Source: Selaginella moellendorffii (Eukaryota > Streptophyta > Lycopodiopsida > Selaginellales > Selaginellaceae). From it: a stretch of DNA of 64,000 nucleotides. A program made the position numbers and the translations under genes. How positions within the stretch are numbered: the first letter of the stretch is position 1; each line of letters starts with the position of its first letter. Where the stretch lies: contig NW_003314273.1 in assembly GCF_000143415.4 (NCBI RefSeq), positions 976,264 to 1,040,263 of the forward strand. Reading direction: 5' to 3'. A model generated the notes under the pieces. It worked only from the letters and a program-made list of their open reading frames with translations, searched no databases and was not told the origin of the DNA. Positions 22,336-34,021 of this stretch are shown piece by piece.

Positions 22336-25303
22336 AAAAATAAAAGATAAACCATAAAATAATTTTAAGAAACTTTAATAGTGCTTTGGTTTTTGTATTT
22401 ATAGTATTGAAAACTTAAGTGGTATATGTCTATTTACTTTAGAATACTTGGTCAAATTTATCACATGATTGCTCCAGCATATCCTCCTACTAATATGCCA
22501 CTAACAAATAGATATTAAAATGAAAAATCCATTTAATACAACCTATGATCCAAATTTATTGTTATAATTAGATCACATGCTATGAATAACAAACTTATAT
22601 GCATAATATTTTCAAATGATGTGTGCTTTAGAATCATAAGAGCACTATCATTCATTTAGTTTTGGCACTCTAAAATGTGGTATTCACATGTTAATCAAAA
22701 TTAAAGGTACTAATATATATGTCAATGTTGTTATTGTTTTCAATTCTAATGATGGTCAACCATCTTTTGATGGAGAGAAATATATATCCATATGGGTCAC
22801 ACTTTAAAAAATAATTATTATCAATAAATATTGTTCCCCAAAAGTTTGAATGTTTATTTCCATCAAAAGGCACACCTAAAACAAAAAGCAAAGACAAAAA
22901 TTAAGGTAGGAGAAGGTTGTTTTTCCACAATTTCCACAACCTTGAGTGAGAAGAAAGTGTATAACTGCCACATACTATGTTATCACCATTTTGGAGTATA
23001 GCTTTATATTAAAAGTATGCCACCATATCCCTCTTTTTTAATTAGATTAGGTAGGTTGACATTTCTAAGCTTATACTGCTATTTAGATTGTGAATGTCTA
23101 GATTCCTTAGCTTTCAAATGAGCCTCTCTAGCCAAGTTTGCACTAATCCAATAGCCTCTTTCATTTATGGTTATTACTACTACTTTCATTTTGGGCAAAG
23201 TAAGTGTTTTTGTTTTCAATCTAAGTGTTGTTCCATCTTCTACATCTGTAGAATTACCTCTCAATTCACCCTTAGAAACTAAGCCTCTAAGACACTCACA
23301 AATGATTTTCATGGCATTTTTTTATCTTGAACAAATGTTGAAGAGTGCAAGAACTGTTAAATTAATATTTGTGTACATTCTAATATCAGGGTAAATGACT
23401 CTTTTTCACCTAGAGATTACAATTAAAATTGAAAATTGAATCAGATTGAAGAAGCAAGTCCCAATCAACATATGCTTGGTTTAATCACCCTCCAAGTAAT
23501 TGTCTAGTGCACCTATCGGAACAACAACAATATTTTTCTCTTGCAATCTACTCTTTTCTATTGGAATTTTTTTTCTAAATGCATTTTGATGCCTCAGCTT
23601 TGTAAAGTACTAAGAGGTATTCATTTTCACTTTGGATCCTCCAACAACTTCTGCTAATGGTATAGATATTTAAAATACTATAAAACATAGTGAAGTTGAA
23701 ACTAATATTGGTTTCTGTAATAGCCTTGATCAAACCACTTCAATAAATATTCATAATCAAGAAAATGTTGGGCATGAAGATGTGGGAAACAATATAAATA
23801 TTTTTAAAAAACCTTGATGACTGAACAACCTTGAGGATGATGATAACATTGACTATGCTAATGTTGACCATGATGATGGAGAATATATTAACATTAATAG
23901 TGACAGGTATGGTGATGAAGACCACATGAATTTTGACAATGACAATATTGTGAAATTAGCAAATCAAAGCTTTTATGATGACTACACCACACATATATTC
24001 AATATTAGAAATGTCTCTTTTTCATGTACTCACTATGGTATATTATATTTTAAAAATGAATCTAGCTTTATATGCTATCAAATGGAGAAGTTTCTTGCAA
24101 ACTATCACAACAACACTAGAATCAACTTGTAATACAATATTGTCATAACAAAGTGGAAGACACAATTACGGTATGCTAAACATGAAGACAAGAAAAATAG
24201 CAAACCAAATTTTATATTTCTCATTTGTAGCTAAGTTTTTTTCTTTTATTATTGCCTCTTTTTATTTTTATTATCTTTTTTTTTTATTGCCCCCTTTTTT
24301 CAACCACTTATTACCTTTGCTAAGTTTAATGTTGGAAATTTATAACTTGTGGAACTTGTTGAATGCCTCTCTCATCATAAGAGCTTAAAAGAAGGAAGTG
24401 TCCTTTGAAGTGGAGTAGATTCCTCAAGTGTTATGATAGCAAGAGGTAGCTTGTAAGATATGAACAATTCTCTAAACTATCCTTGAGGGAGGCTTATGGT
24501 TAAGCTCCCTCAAGTTAACCATAAGCTTGGTTGATGTGGTAGTCTTCTGTAGTGACCTTCCATTGATAGCATGAATGATGTTGCAGTTTGAAGTAATTTT
24601 TATTATTATTGCAAATTTTGCAAAAGCCAAATTGTTGGAGATGTTCAACCTCTTGCAAATATAGCAAGAATAGTTCATTGACACCTCCCATGGATGGTTG
24701 GGATGAAATAGCTAGTTATCTACAACATGAAGATAAGTACAATATAAAAATGTATAAGCAAGAACATGCCCTTGTGAACCAATTACAACACAAAGTTATT
24801 ATTGCACATAAATGATCTAGCAGATCTTGTTATGCCTTGTTATTAGGCAATTTGTACATGGAGCAACACAATAGATATTCATCTAATCTGTACCTTGCAA
24901 ATTGTAGAAGATTCTACATGGTATTTCTCTTGCAAACCAAGCCTTAGACTCCTGGAATATGTGTCACATGTCACTGAGAATTTTGACCTAGTGTAAGGGT
25001 CATCAAACTTTGGAAACTATATATATGTACTTTGTATTCCTCTTCAAATGTGTCACCAATATAAATAACATTGATGTTGAACTGTATCTACTCAATTGAT
25101 GTGATAGTAACACCAACAACATTAAATTGTATAACTTACAAGTCTTAATAGTGAGTGAACACTAGTGACGCTCACAGTATCAAGTTGAGATTGGCCATTC
25201 ATGCACTAATAATTGGTTGTCAATTTCAATGCACAACAGGTGAGCACCTTGGTAGAACTTTGGATTTTTGTGTTTTAGCATAAAGTTCTAAATGCAAAGC
25301 CAT
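22336..25303. other. AT-rich DNA without recognised genes
   Basis: Only short frames are present. Acidic and basic stretches near 23080-23390 and 23740-24150 may be remnants of mobile-element proteins, but no family motif could be named. Confidence 0.5.
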
Positions 25304-25403
25304 NNNNNNNNNNNNNNNNNNNNNNNNNNNNNNNNNNNNNNNNNNNNNNNNNNNNNNNNNNNNNNNNNNNNNNNNNNNNNNNNNNNNNNNNNNNNNNNNN
25401 NNN
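25304..25403. other. Assembly gap of 100 N
   Basis: Exactly 100 N bases, the conventional length for a gap of unknown size. The RPA1-like fragment abuts it, so its C-terminal end may be lost here. Confidence 0.99.
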
Positions 25404-26410
25404 GCATTAGAGCATACTTGAACTCCACATGTGTTGTCTCAAAATTGCAAGAGCTGCAGAACTAACCATCTACTGTTTAGGTAACCTTTTTGCCACATTA
25501 CCATCCATTCACGAGATTGATGCACTGTAATAAAACTCATTTGTCTTCATTTCCTTCACAGTGGCTATCACTCTATAAATAAAGGAGCTTTCCAACACCT
25601 TTAGCTGTAATTTTGATATCTTTGACAAAGTTATAGTGTAGTTAATAGTCTGTCTTGATAATGATGTGCTCAAATATATGAATTTAGTGACATTGTAGTA
25701 CAATGACTTCCACTCTCGCAAATCAATCACTACTTCCATTTCCAATTCAATGAGAATAGTGCTAACACCAATTGCTAAAAGTGATTTACCATTACACATA
25801 TAATTGGGTGAACCCCACTTTCTATCCTCTCCTATATGTATGGGGATATCCTTCTGTGTCTACTTTTAGATCCATAGGCACAAGTCAACACTATGGCCTG
25901 ATTCATCACATAGCATAGTGTTCTCTTTTTCACAAAAAATCCACTATCATGCAATGTCACAATAATTGTGCCAATGCATATTACAATGTCAATCACGTCA
26001 ACAAAAGAGTTTTTTTCCACCTGACACATCTCTAAGATGCTTTTTCTAGCAAGGACAATTTTTGGGAATGATGTATCCTCATCCAGTATAGTAAACTCTA
26101 TACCTTTGTTAACTTGAATCTCCCAGGTCGCTTTAAATGGTGTGTATGCCTGATTAAAACATTGTATTCCACCACTCCCAGAAAATGAATACACAGTGGT
26201 TTGGAAAATCTTATCAGACAAAGCCACCACACAGTCATCGGAATTGACAATTCTGTTCTCTGTTCCTTGGACATCAACAACATTAAATGACATTATGGAT
26301 CCTGACCTTTTCATGTTGAAATGTTGACTCTTACACCAAATGACCATCTGTAAGAATGGTCACTGATTTCTTTGATGTATACCTCTTTTATAGCAGCCTT
26401 TTTTGAGCTC
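25404..26410 (-). pseudogene. RPA1-like (replication protein A 70 kDa subunit) fragment, frameshifted
   Basis: Minus-strand pieces match plant RPA1 in order. DBD-A: EISDHSYRWSFGVRV, then SFNVVDVQGTENRIV, QAYTPFKATWEIQVNKG and VEKNSFVDVIDIVICIG. The end of DBD-B: CNGKSLL. DBD-C: VIATVKEMKTNEFYYSA and the zinc-ribbon part FCSSCNFETTHVEFKYAL. At least four frame changes separate them. The catalytic-site idea does not apply; RPA1 binds single-stranded DNA. It could be a retrocopy or an RPA-like gene carried by a Helitron. No Helitron helicase was found in the window. Confidence 0.8.
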
Positions 26411-28680
26411 TCTCTCTATAACAACTGAAACAATCTGGAGATCATGTATCCAGAATGATGGGCCACTAAACTGTTTGTAACATGTGAACTTTTTTTTATT
26501 GTATTTTGGGGACTGGCTCGGAGTAAGGGATTAAAGTAACTTTTCCGTAGACACTTGAACACGTTTTTGTCCCTGGCAAGTTCAAATGTTATATAATAGT
26601 TATTTAGAATGAAAAGCCAGAAAAGGTTTTACCACTTTCATGTCTTGAAGGACAAGGTTTGTGTGTGTGCACTTCCATACTCCACCATCCAAGAAGCATG
26701 CATCTGATACAATTAATGACCTGCATAATCATTTGTGTTTATTCTGCTTTGTAAATAAGAAAACACATTTACTGTTTCCCATTTATCTCGAGGAAAGTGT
26801 AGTTCAGGAATTTCACAAATGAATTCAGACAGATACCCCACAAATCTATTAAACCTGAAACTCGATGTGATGCAATGGCCTCGAGTGTTTTATTGTCATC
26901 TGCAACAGAAATTTTTTTTGTCAATCTATGTTCGTAACACATAACACCAGTTCCTCATTTGAATTTTCTTTCACTTTTCTGTTCCCATCATCTGTACACT
27001 TCATGGTTGCTCATGACAGTTGCTGGCTGCTAGGATATAAAAAGTCATCTATTGAAAAGCATTCTCTAAACTGCCATAGTTTGCGTACATATTGATCAAA
27101 CCATTGGCAACCATGTTATTTCTACCTTGATATATAGGGAAACAAATAAAAAAGTGTTGATCACAAATCATTGTCAAAGTTTATATGGAAAGAAAGAGAT
27201 GCAACTTATATCTATAACTCTTGGGAACAAGCCACAAGCACTCAAGGTCAACATTTGCATGTCACATGTCACATGTCACACTGGTCTATCACTAAACCTT
27301 AACTAAAAAAACAGAATGACACCTTAAATACTGACTGACTCACTCCTGACAGCTTAAAGCCTGTTGCAAGAGATTGAACAGGTGTTTGGAAAATTTAGGA
27401 GGATGCAACAGGAAGAATTCCAGGCCGTTGGTACCAAAAGAGAGCCTTACCCCGTCTTATCTATTTCACATCCTTCAATAGTCTAGCCCATATTCAGGCA
27501 AACATAGATACATTGTCTTTTAAAGGTCGCTTGGCTTGCTATCCAGTTCTCCCTACATTGTAATTTCCTGCTTTCCAAAACAGGGAACATCTTCTTGGCT
27601 GCAGTGTATGAACAACTGCCTCATTGTTCTGTGGAGCATCCTTCTGATTTGGCAGAAAATCAGGTAAGTCAGTAGGCATGCACTTGATCTTTAGCTTCTT
27701 ATACTGGTTGCTGTCACACCAACTTTTCTCTTTTCAGCCTTTCTTAGGATCTATCCTTGTTAGTCATATTTATTTCTTTTAGCATCTGGTTTTATAAACG
27801 ATTTTATTGCTATTTATGCTACTAGTTTAGATCTTCTTCATGAGAAAACTCATTATCATCTTTCTCGTGTTCAAGCTTCTCAATCATTCTGCAATTGATC
27901 ATTTTTATCACTCTAATCTTTCTTTTTTAGTTGGATCAAAGGTTTAGCTTCTTCATTATTATTAAAACCTTGTAACAAGTTAGATTAACATGGTTCACTG
28001 TTAGGGTAAAAGATTTATACACAGAACTTTAACACGTAACTAAATATTCATAAGATAAGTTTACTAGAGATGAAGATTAAATGCTATTTTTTTTATAGTG
28101 TATTAAGCATTTATGGAGAGAGCTCTTTGAACTCGTGATATAATTTTATAAACACCTTTGCAGGTCCATAGAAGATATAAGAATACTTGATGTATACAAT
28201 CCATGACACAAGCAAAGTGTATACTATATTTTTGCTCTAAGCTGTTGATAGAAAAGACATCAAGGATATATCCAAACCATTTCCTCTAATATGGAAGTTG
28301 AATCTTTCCAGTGTTAACTCTACAATAAAGATAATTAACTTTTTTCTTATTTATATTGTTTTTTTTTTCTACATTACAGGATCTCAGCAATATTCAAAAG
28401 TGGGCACATCAAGAGGGACTCAATCTAAACAAGTAATAATTACTTCATTTGGACCTAACAATGGAGTGTGTGATGGCTGATGTCACAGTCCCATGTTATA
28501 TTGAGAGTGCTATGCTTACAACAATATCAATCAAGTAATGATTCTGAACACTAGAAATTTTTTATAAAATAAATATTTATAGTAATATAGCTTTGATATT
28601 ATTGAAGTATCATATAAATTAATTTGCCCTCTTTAAAAAGTTTTGGATTTAGAAAATAATCAATAGTAAAACACCACCAC
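26411..28680. other. Intergenic DNA, nothing recognised
   Basis: Only short frames on both strands, and no motif, RNA gene or repeat was identified. Confidence 0.5.
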
Positions 28681-29126
28681 TTAAAAGTTACAAACACTCA
28701 ATGTTGATGTTGGAAAACTATTTAATAGTATAGATAGTTCATCTCTTGGCAATATATTTATAGTTATAAAAATAGATTGATCTTGGAAAATAACTTCTCC
28801 ACCAAAGCCACGAGATATGCAATTACTAATAATAAAATTAAAAGCTTCAGAAATATCATCTTTAGTAATATTTATATTTTGATCATGAGCTTTCCATGTT
28901 TGTACTTTCATCAAAATTCTATAACTCTTCCTTGTGTTACATAAGTAATACGATAAGGTGATCTTGCCCATTGTAAAGTTAATTGACGTATAGAATTACA
29001 TACAGAACCCATGGAAACTTCTCTATGTGGCTCTCTATCATAACATCTTTCTAAAGCTGGACTTGAATAACCAAGGCATTGTAGAACAAAAATATATAAA
29101 ATTATAATACTAATTAAGAGTTTCAT
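28681..29126 (-). pseudogene. Small secreted-type protein, broken by one frame change
   Basis: The upstream frame starts with a clear signal peptide (MKLLISIIILYIFVLQCLG), followed by a Cys-containing segment (ERCYDREPHREVSMGSVCN). It ends at a stop at 28911. A second frame overlapping it by about 60 bases continues with a plausible remainder (ITKDDISEAFNFIISNC, GFGGEVIFQDQSIFITINI) to 28681. The predicted product of about 140 residues with few cysteines was not recognised as a family. The frame change could be a short intron, a mutation or an assembly error next to AT-rich sequence. Confidence 0.5.
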
Positions 29127-29547
29127 TTAGAAATAGCCCTTAAAAGAAAATATTTAATATTTATAGAAATTCCCATTACATTGAGCATGTCTTCTATAAT
29201 ATCCAAATGGCACAGAAATAAATTAATAGGCTCTGTTATTAGGGGTGGGCTCTATTCTTAAGTGGATGATTCTTGTGAAGAAGCACACAAGCACTGGTCC
29301 CAGGAATTCACATCAATTAATGCATCTCTTCCTTCTAGCTGTACACTCCCAACACTTGTCTGAAACAAAGGAGAAAAAGGAAAAGTACAATTTTATCCTT
29401 GACACCATATGCACTACTTTACCTCTTTTTTTTCCTCTAGAGGAAGAAGTAGGATTAGTGTGATTTGATAGTATATTAGCTCCTACTTAATTAATCAATC
29501 CAATTTTGTTCTCCAAGCAAAATGGATTGTTAAAGCATAGTGCCTAT

Positions 29548-29769
29548 GAGAGATTTTTGTTGGCTAAATTTGTAATTTAAGTAGTTAGCTAGCAGCTTTT
29601 TGGTTCCAACAACTTCAAATATGCTGCTCAATAGATTTTTTTCTTCTATTATCTCAATGAGAGATTGTTGTTGGCTAAATTTGTAATTTAAGTAGTTAGC
29701 TAGCAACTTTTTGGTTCCAACAACTTCAAATATGCTGCTCAATAGCTTTTTTTCTTCTATTATCTCATT
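29548..29769 (-). repeat. Two-copy 111-bp tandem repeat, in frame (37 residues)
   Basis: gagagattt/gttgttggct recurs at 29548 and 29659, and the units differ at only a few positions. On the minus strand both are open in one frame (unit core LLSSIFEVVGTKKLLANYLN). The frame is 101 codons in all (29530-29835). Function unknown; it may be chance coding in a recent duplication. Confidence 0.8.
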
Positions 29770-29835
29770 CTTTAATCCCATTCCTCTCAAACGAAAGTAA
29801 TAAAAAAGGTGGTGTGAATTAAGGAGAGCTCCCAA

Positions 29836-32800
29836 TTAATTGTGTTGCTTGCTAAGCTAGGAACCTAAGATGTTCTGTCAAAATTGATAGCTTCCTCCAA
29901 TCAAAATAAAGACTATCAATCCATCTAAATTTCATTGGAATAATGCCAATTTGATAATTTTTAGATTTAAAAATATGAGAGAAAGAGATATTATACAAGA
30001 ATAGAAATTAAATTGCTTCCATAAGTTTTTGCTAATGTAAGATTCTTTTTCATGCCTAAATGAACCCACTACAAGGCAAAAGAAAGTTAAAACATTATAG
30101 CGGGCAAGGGTCCCCCTTTGAAGGGTTATTTACCTATCTAATGTTCCTTTTATGTATTTTTGTGTGACCAAAAAATAAAAGAAAGATAAATAAATAAATA
30201 AAATTCTCACCACTATGAACAATAGACAATAAAAAAACAATGTTCTCACAATATAGAATGCTTGAAAAAAATACTTAGCAATCCAACTTCTCTAAGTTAA
30301 GAAAATAATTTCCCTAAAAAAAAAAGGAAGCAATCCCTTTAACCATTTTTGCCAAATATCCTGATCTTAACCATCCTTATTAGATCTAAAGGAAATCAAT
30401 TATCTATGATTTCTAAAAATGTTATTGTAAATGTACTCCTTCCACATATACTTTCATTAGTTCTTACAAGCTATAAAATCCTCTATCAAAGTTTGGATAA
30501 ACACTCATAAGCCTAATAAAAAATTTAACCCAAATATGTACTCCATGTTTTTAAGGCTTTTAAGTTTATTTTCATCTCAAATTTAATATAAACTAGCTAT
30601 AACACTCAATGGTCCTTCAATTTAAGTCTATTTCATTCTTTTATCTTTCACTTCTTTTTTCAATTCTTTTTACATCACTTTTCTTTTCCTTTTTTGCTTC
30701 TTCTTCTTTATAGTTGAATACTTTGAAGTTGGATAGCTTGGAGTTAGATGGGTTGGAATTAATTTGCTTAAAATTTAAAAACTCTTAGTTGAATAATTTA
30801 GAGTTTAATGCCATAGTTTGTTGGCATGGCTATGAAAGAGGCATTTAATATAAAAAGAAGATGAATAAATATAAAAATATTGAATATTTAAGAGAATGAT
30901 GCTCAATTGAATAGAAAAACTTACTTAGGATGAAATTAGAATATAGGATAAAACATATCTTGTGAAGACAATTCTATAACATTTTGATCTTCTTGAAATA
31001 TCCCAACTAAACCAAAATATAAACCAAACTATAATCATATGATAGGTTCTACATAGAACCAATTGGTAAACCAATCAAATGGTAAACCAATCAAATACGT
31101 GTAAGGAAGAAACTTTAACCTGCAAGTTAATGCCTGCCACCCTACACTGCATGAAACACCTCTCCATGTTTGGAAAAAAACTTTGGTATCACCCTGGCTA
31201 TATATAGAGATGTCTTTCCAGCACCTTGTAGTGCCACTTGATTAATAACATAAGTGAACAGAATAAAATACTATGTGATTTACCTATGCAATGGAAAACG
31301 CCAGACATGTAGAATTGCAAACCAGTTTTGCTGCACCACTTACGCTGTCACCAAAACTTTCCACAGCCAAGTCGAAGTGTGAGTCTCCAAGGCTAGAGGA
31401 TCCCCTTGCAACTGAAGTGGTCCCTCATTGCATTTATGCCAGGCTGCCAATGGCTCCATAGACAGTAGCTCGAAGCCACATGATGTGTGCATGCCAGAAG
31501 AGAGTTCACATGTGTGAATCCATGGTGAAGTTGTAGAGGAACAATTAGCTTCTCTTGAGAGGACATTGCATGACATAGCCGGGGCATCGAACCAGGGCTT
31601 CCTAAATTGCCAGATTCCATATTGTGATAGAACATCAAATCACAGAATGTTTTAGAACTTTTGAGACTGCTCATCACCAATGGATCGACATCTTGTCAAT
31701 GTTCATTACTGTGATAAGAAGCCTATCACTGTCATTGGCACAGATTGTTGTTCCTGGGAGCTCGCCATTGATAGTAATAATGTTCTTTGTTCTTCCCACC
31801 CTCCTAACCATCAATCTTAGTGGCAATCAATGTGCTCCGTCCCGAGGCGCAGCAAGCTCTTCTCCACACTTTCTTTCACGTTTGCTGCGTCGACTCTCAC
31901 AGTCTTTCCACTGTCGCGGAGGTAAGATGATGCATATTTAAGCAAACTGACCTAGAAGTGGTAGACTTTGGTTATTTCATTCTGAACAACTAGATCATAG
32001 CTCCAGGAAGTGAGGAAAGACAAGATTAAAACTGCAAGGCAAGCACTTGAGATCACGCTTGTCACTCCTTGTCCACGCTTTGTGGGATGCTAATCTTGTG
32101 CTGCAAAGATGCCAGGCTCCACAAGCTCCTGGAAAATCTAGTTGCGTAGCTTGTGTCATTGAAGAAGGGCTGGATCGGAGTGTTCTTTTCTCTTTTCTCA
32201 AATGCATCAATAGTGTCAGAATTGAACCAGGACCAGCACCTTACAGTGGGACTAAATGTGCACTCATGAAAGAACCAAAGATTAAATACAAACCAAAAGA
32301 CTATTAAATAGCCACAAAAGAAAATGAATACTTTGATCATAAGCATGTTATGTCTTACATGTCTTTCGTTTCAACACTGATTGAGACTTTCTTTGCCAAA
32401 AAGATTTTGGTCTTTCATTGCATTCTAGTGTTATCAAATGTGTGTGACAACTTATCAATTCACTAGATTTGGATTTAAGTGGAATTTATGCCCAGAAAAT
32501 GGCAAATGGCTTAATTCACTTGTCAAACAAGTTCTGAGTTTCTTTTCATATAAAGTGGAAAAAAATTGCATACCCAATATACCAAATGACTCACTATGCT
32601 CAATCTTTCCCATGCCCAGCATGTTGCTTGAATCACCTAATTTTCCATCACCTTCTAGAAATGGTACTATGAAAAAAAGGGGAAAGATAGTGTCATATGA
32701 AAGAAAAAAATGAAAACAAACATGTAAAGTTTACCTATCAATAGAAATGTACTGATCAGAACATTTAAAAGGAAAGTCCTCAATGTCCCTTAATCCTTGA

Positions 32801-33960
32801 GCCTCATTCAATTAACCCAGTTAGTTTACAAAGCACAAAGCTAAAGAAAATATGAAAAAAATACACACCTTGTATTGCCGGAGGCTAGGATGGCATAGAA
32901 GAGATCCCATTCATCATGGTTCTTTTGGATTTGCAGTAGCTCTGACCTAGCTGCTATAATGACTGGTGGCTTTAATAAGAAGTGTCAAGAGGGACATAGT
33001 TCAGCTATAAAAACTTACCCAGAGGCTTACTACCATGATGTTTGTCTCTACTAATAGCCTCAACTGCCAAAGAAGAGGGCTCCTGGAAAGAGAGCAAAAA
33101 AAAAGCACACATGGAAAATTTGACTATGATCAAGATTTTTCCGGGACTCTCATTTGCTGCATTCTAATGGCAAACTTTTTGTTTTTTTGAAGCCCAAATA
33201 CAAAATAGCAACCATGCACCTTAGCCAAACACAGATTTTGTCCCCTGGATATGTGTCTATGAGAGTGAGAAAAGAGCGTGCAGGGGGGGGGGGGAGGGGA
33301 ATTGAGATCAGTAGCTTCCAACCAAAATAAATTCCAGCTTTTCTACCATTCAAGGTGATGATCCGGGAATAAGAAGGGAGACTTGCAATACGAAAAACAG
33401 GCAACACACAAGCACCTACAAGCTCACTCATGGGCAGAATAAGAATCCAGAAGTTCGACATATTGAACTTGCTGAGATAACGCATGAATATTCGTGCATA
33501 ATAGGGCTAAGCATCATAAAGCGTTGTCATGTGTTTAAATCTAGGCTGTTGTTTCAAAGTCTTTACATATCAACCGTTAGATTATAAGTATATTCATAAA
33601 TAATATTCTAAAAATGGAATTAAAAACTCCAAATGCTATATGCCAAAAATAAGGGAGTATGATAACAGATAACATCACGCAGGTCAGAGATGAACAGAGC
33701 AAAATGGGTCAAACCAATGCACTTTTTCTCAATTCGAGGAACTCCTTTTTACAAGGCCGTTTTGTTATTGCTCGCTCTGTTCTTGGTGGTCTTGGAGCCC
33801 GTCGTGGAGAATGCAGGGCTGCTCTTGGCAATCGAGAGGAAGCTGTCCTAGTCATAGTCACCACCAAAGGCCGGTATCAAATGTTATCGACCTGGATGAC
33901 AAGCCGGACTTTCTTCTCGGCCTGCGCTTTGAAAATCTGGCCATGTCTACTTTAGGACCA
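29836..33960. other. AT-rich DNA with scattered short frames
   Basis: Mostly AT-rich. Slightly more GC-rich islands near 31340-31920 and 32040-32230 hold minus-strand frames of 70-100 codons without recognised motifs. A G-run is at about 33283-33295. A plus-strand segment near 33870-33950 (LDDKPDFLLGLRFENLAM) looks like an orphan exon piece just upstream of the PPR gene. Confidence 0.45.
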
Positions 33961-34021
33961 CAAAAGACACGTGTCCAGCATTTCAGCTGAATTGTCCAGT
34001 GAAATGGTCGTTGCGTAGGAA

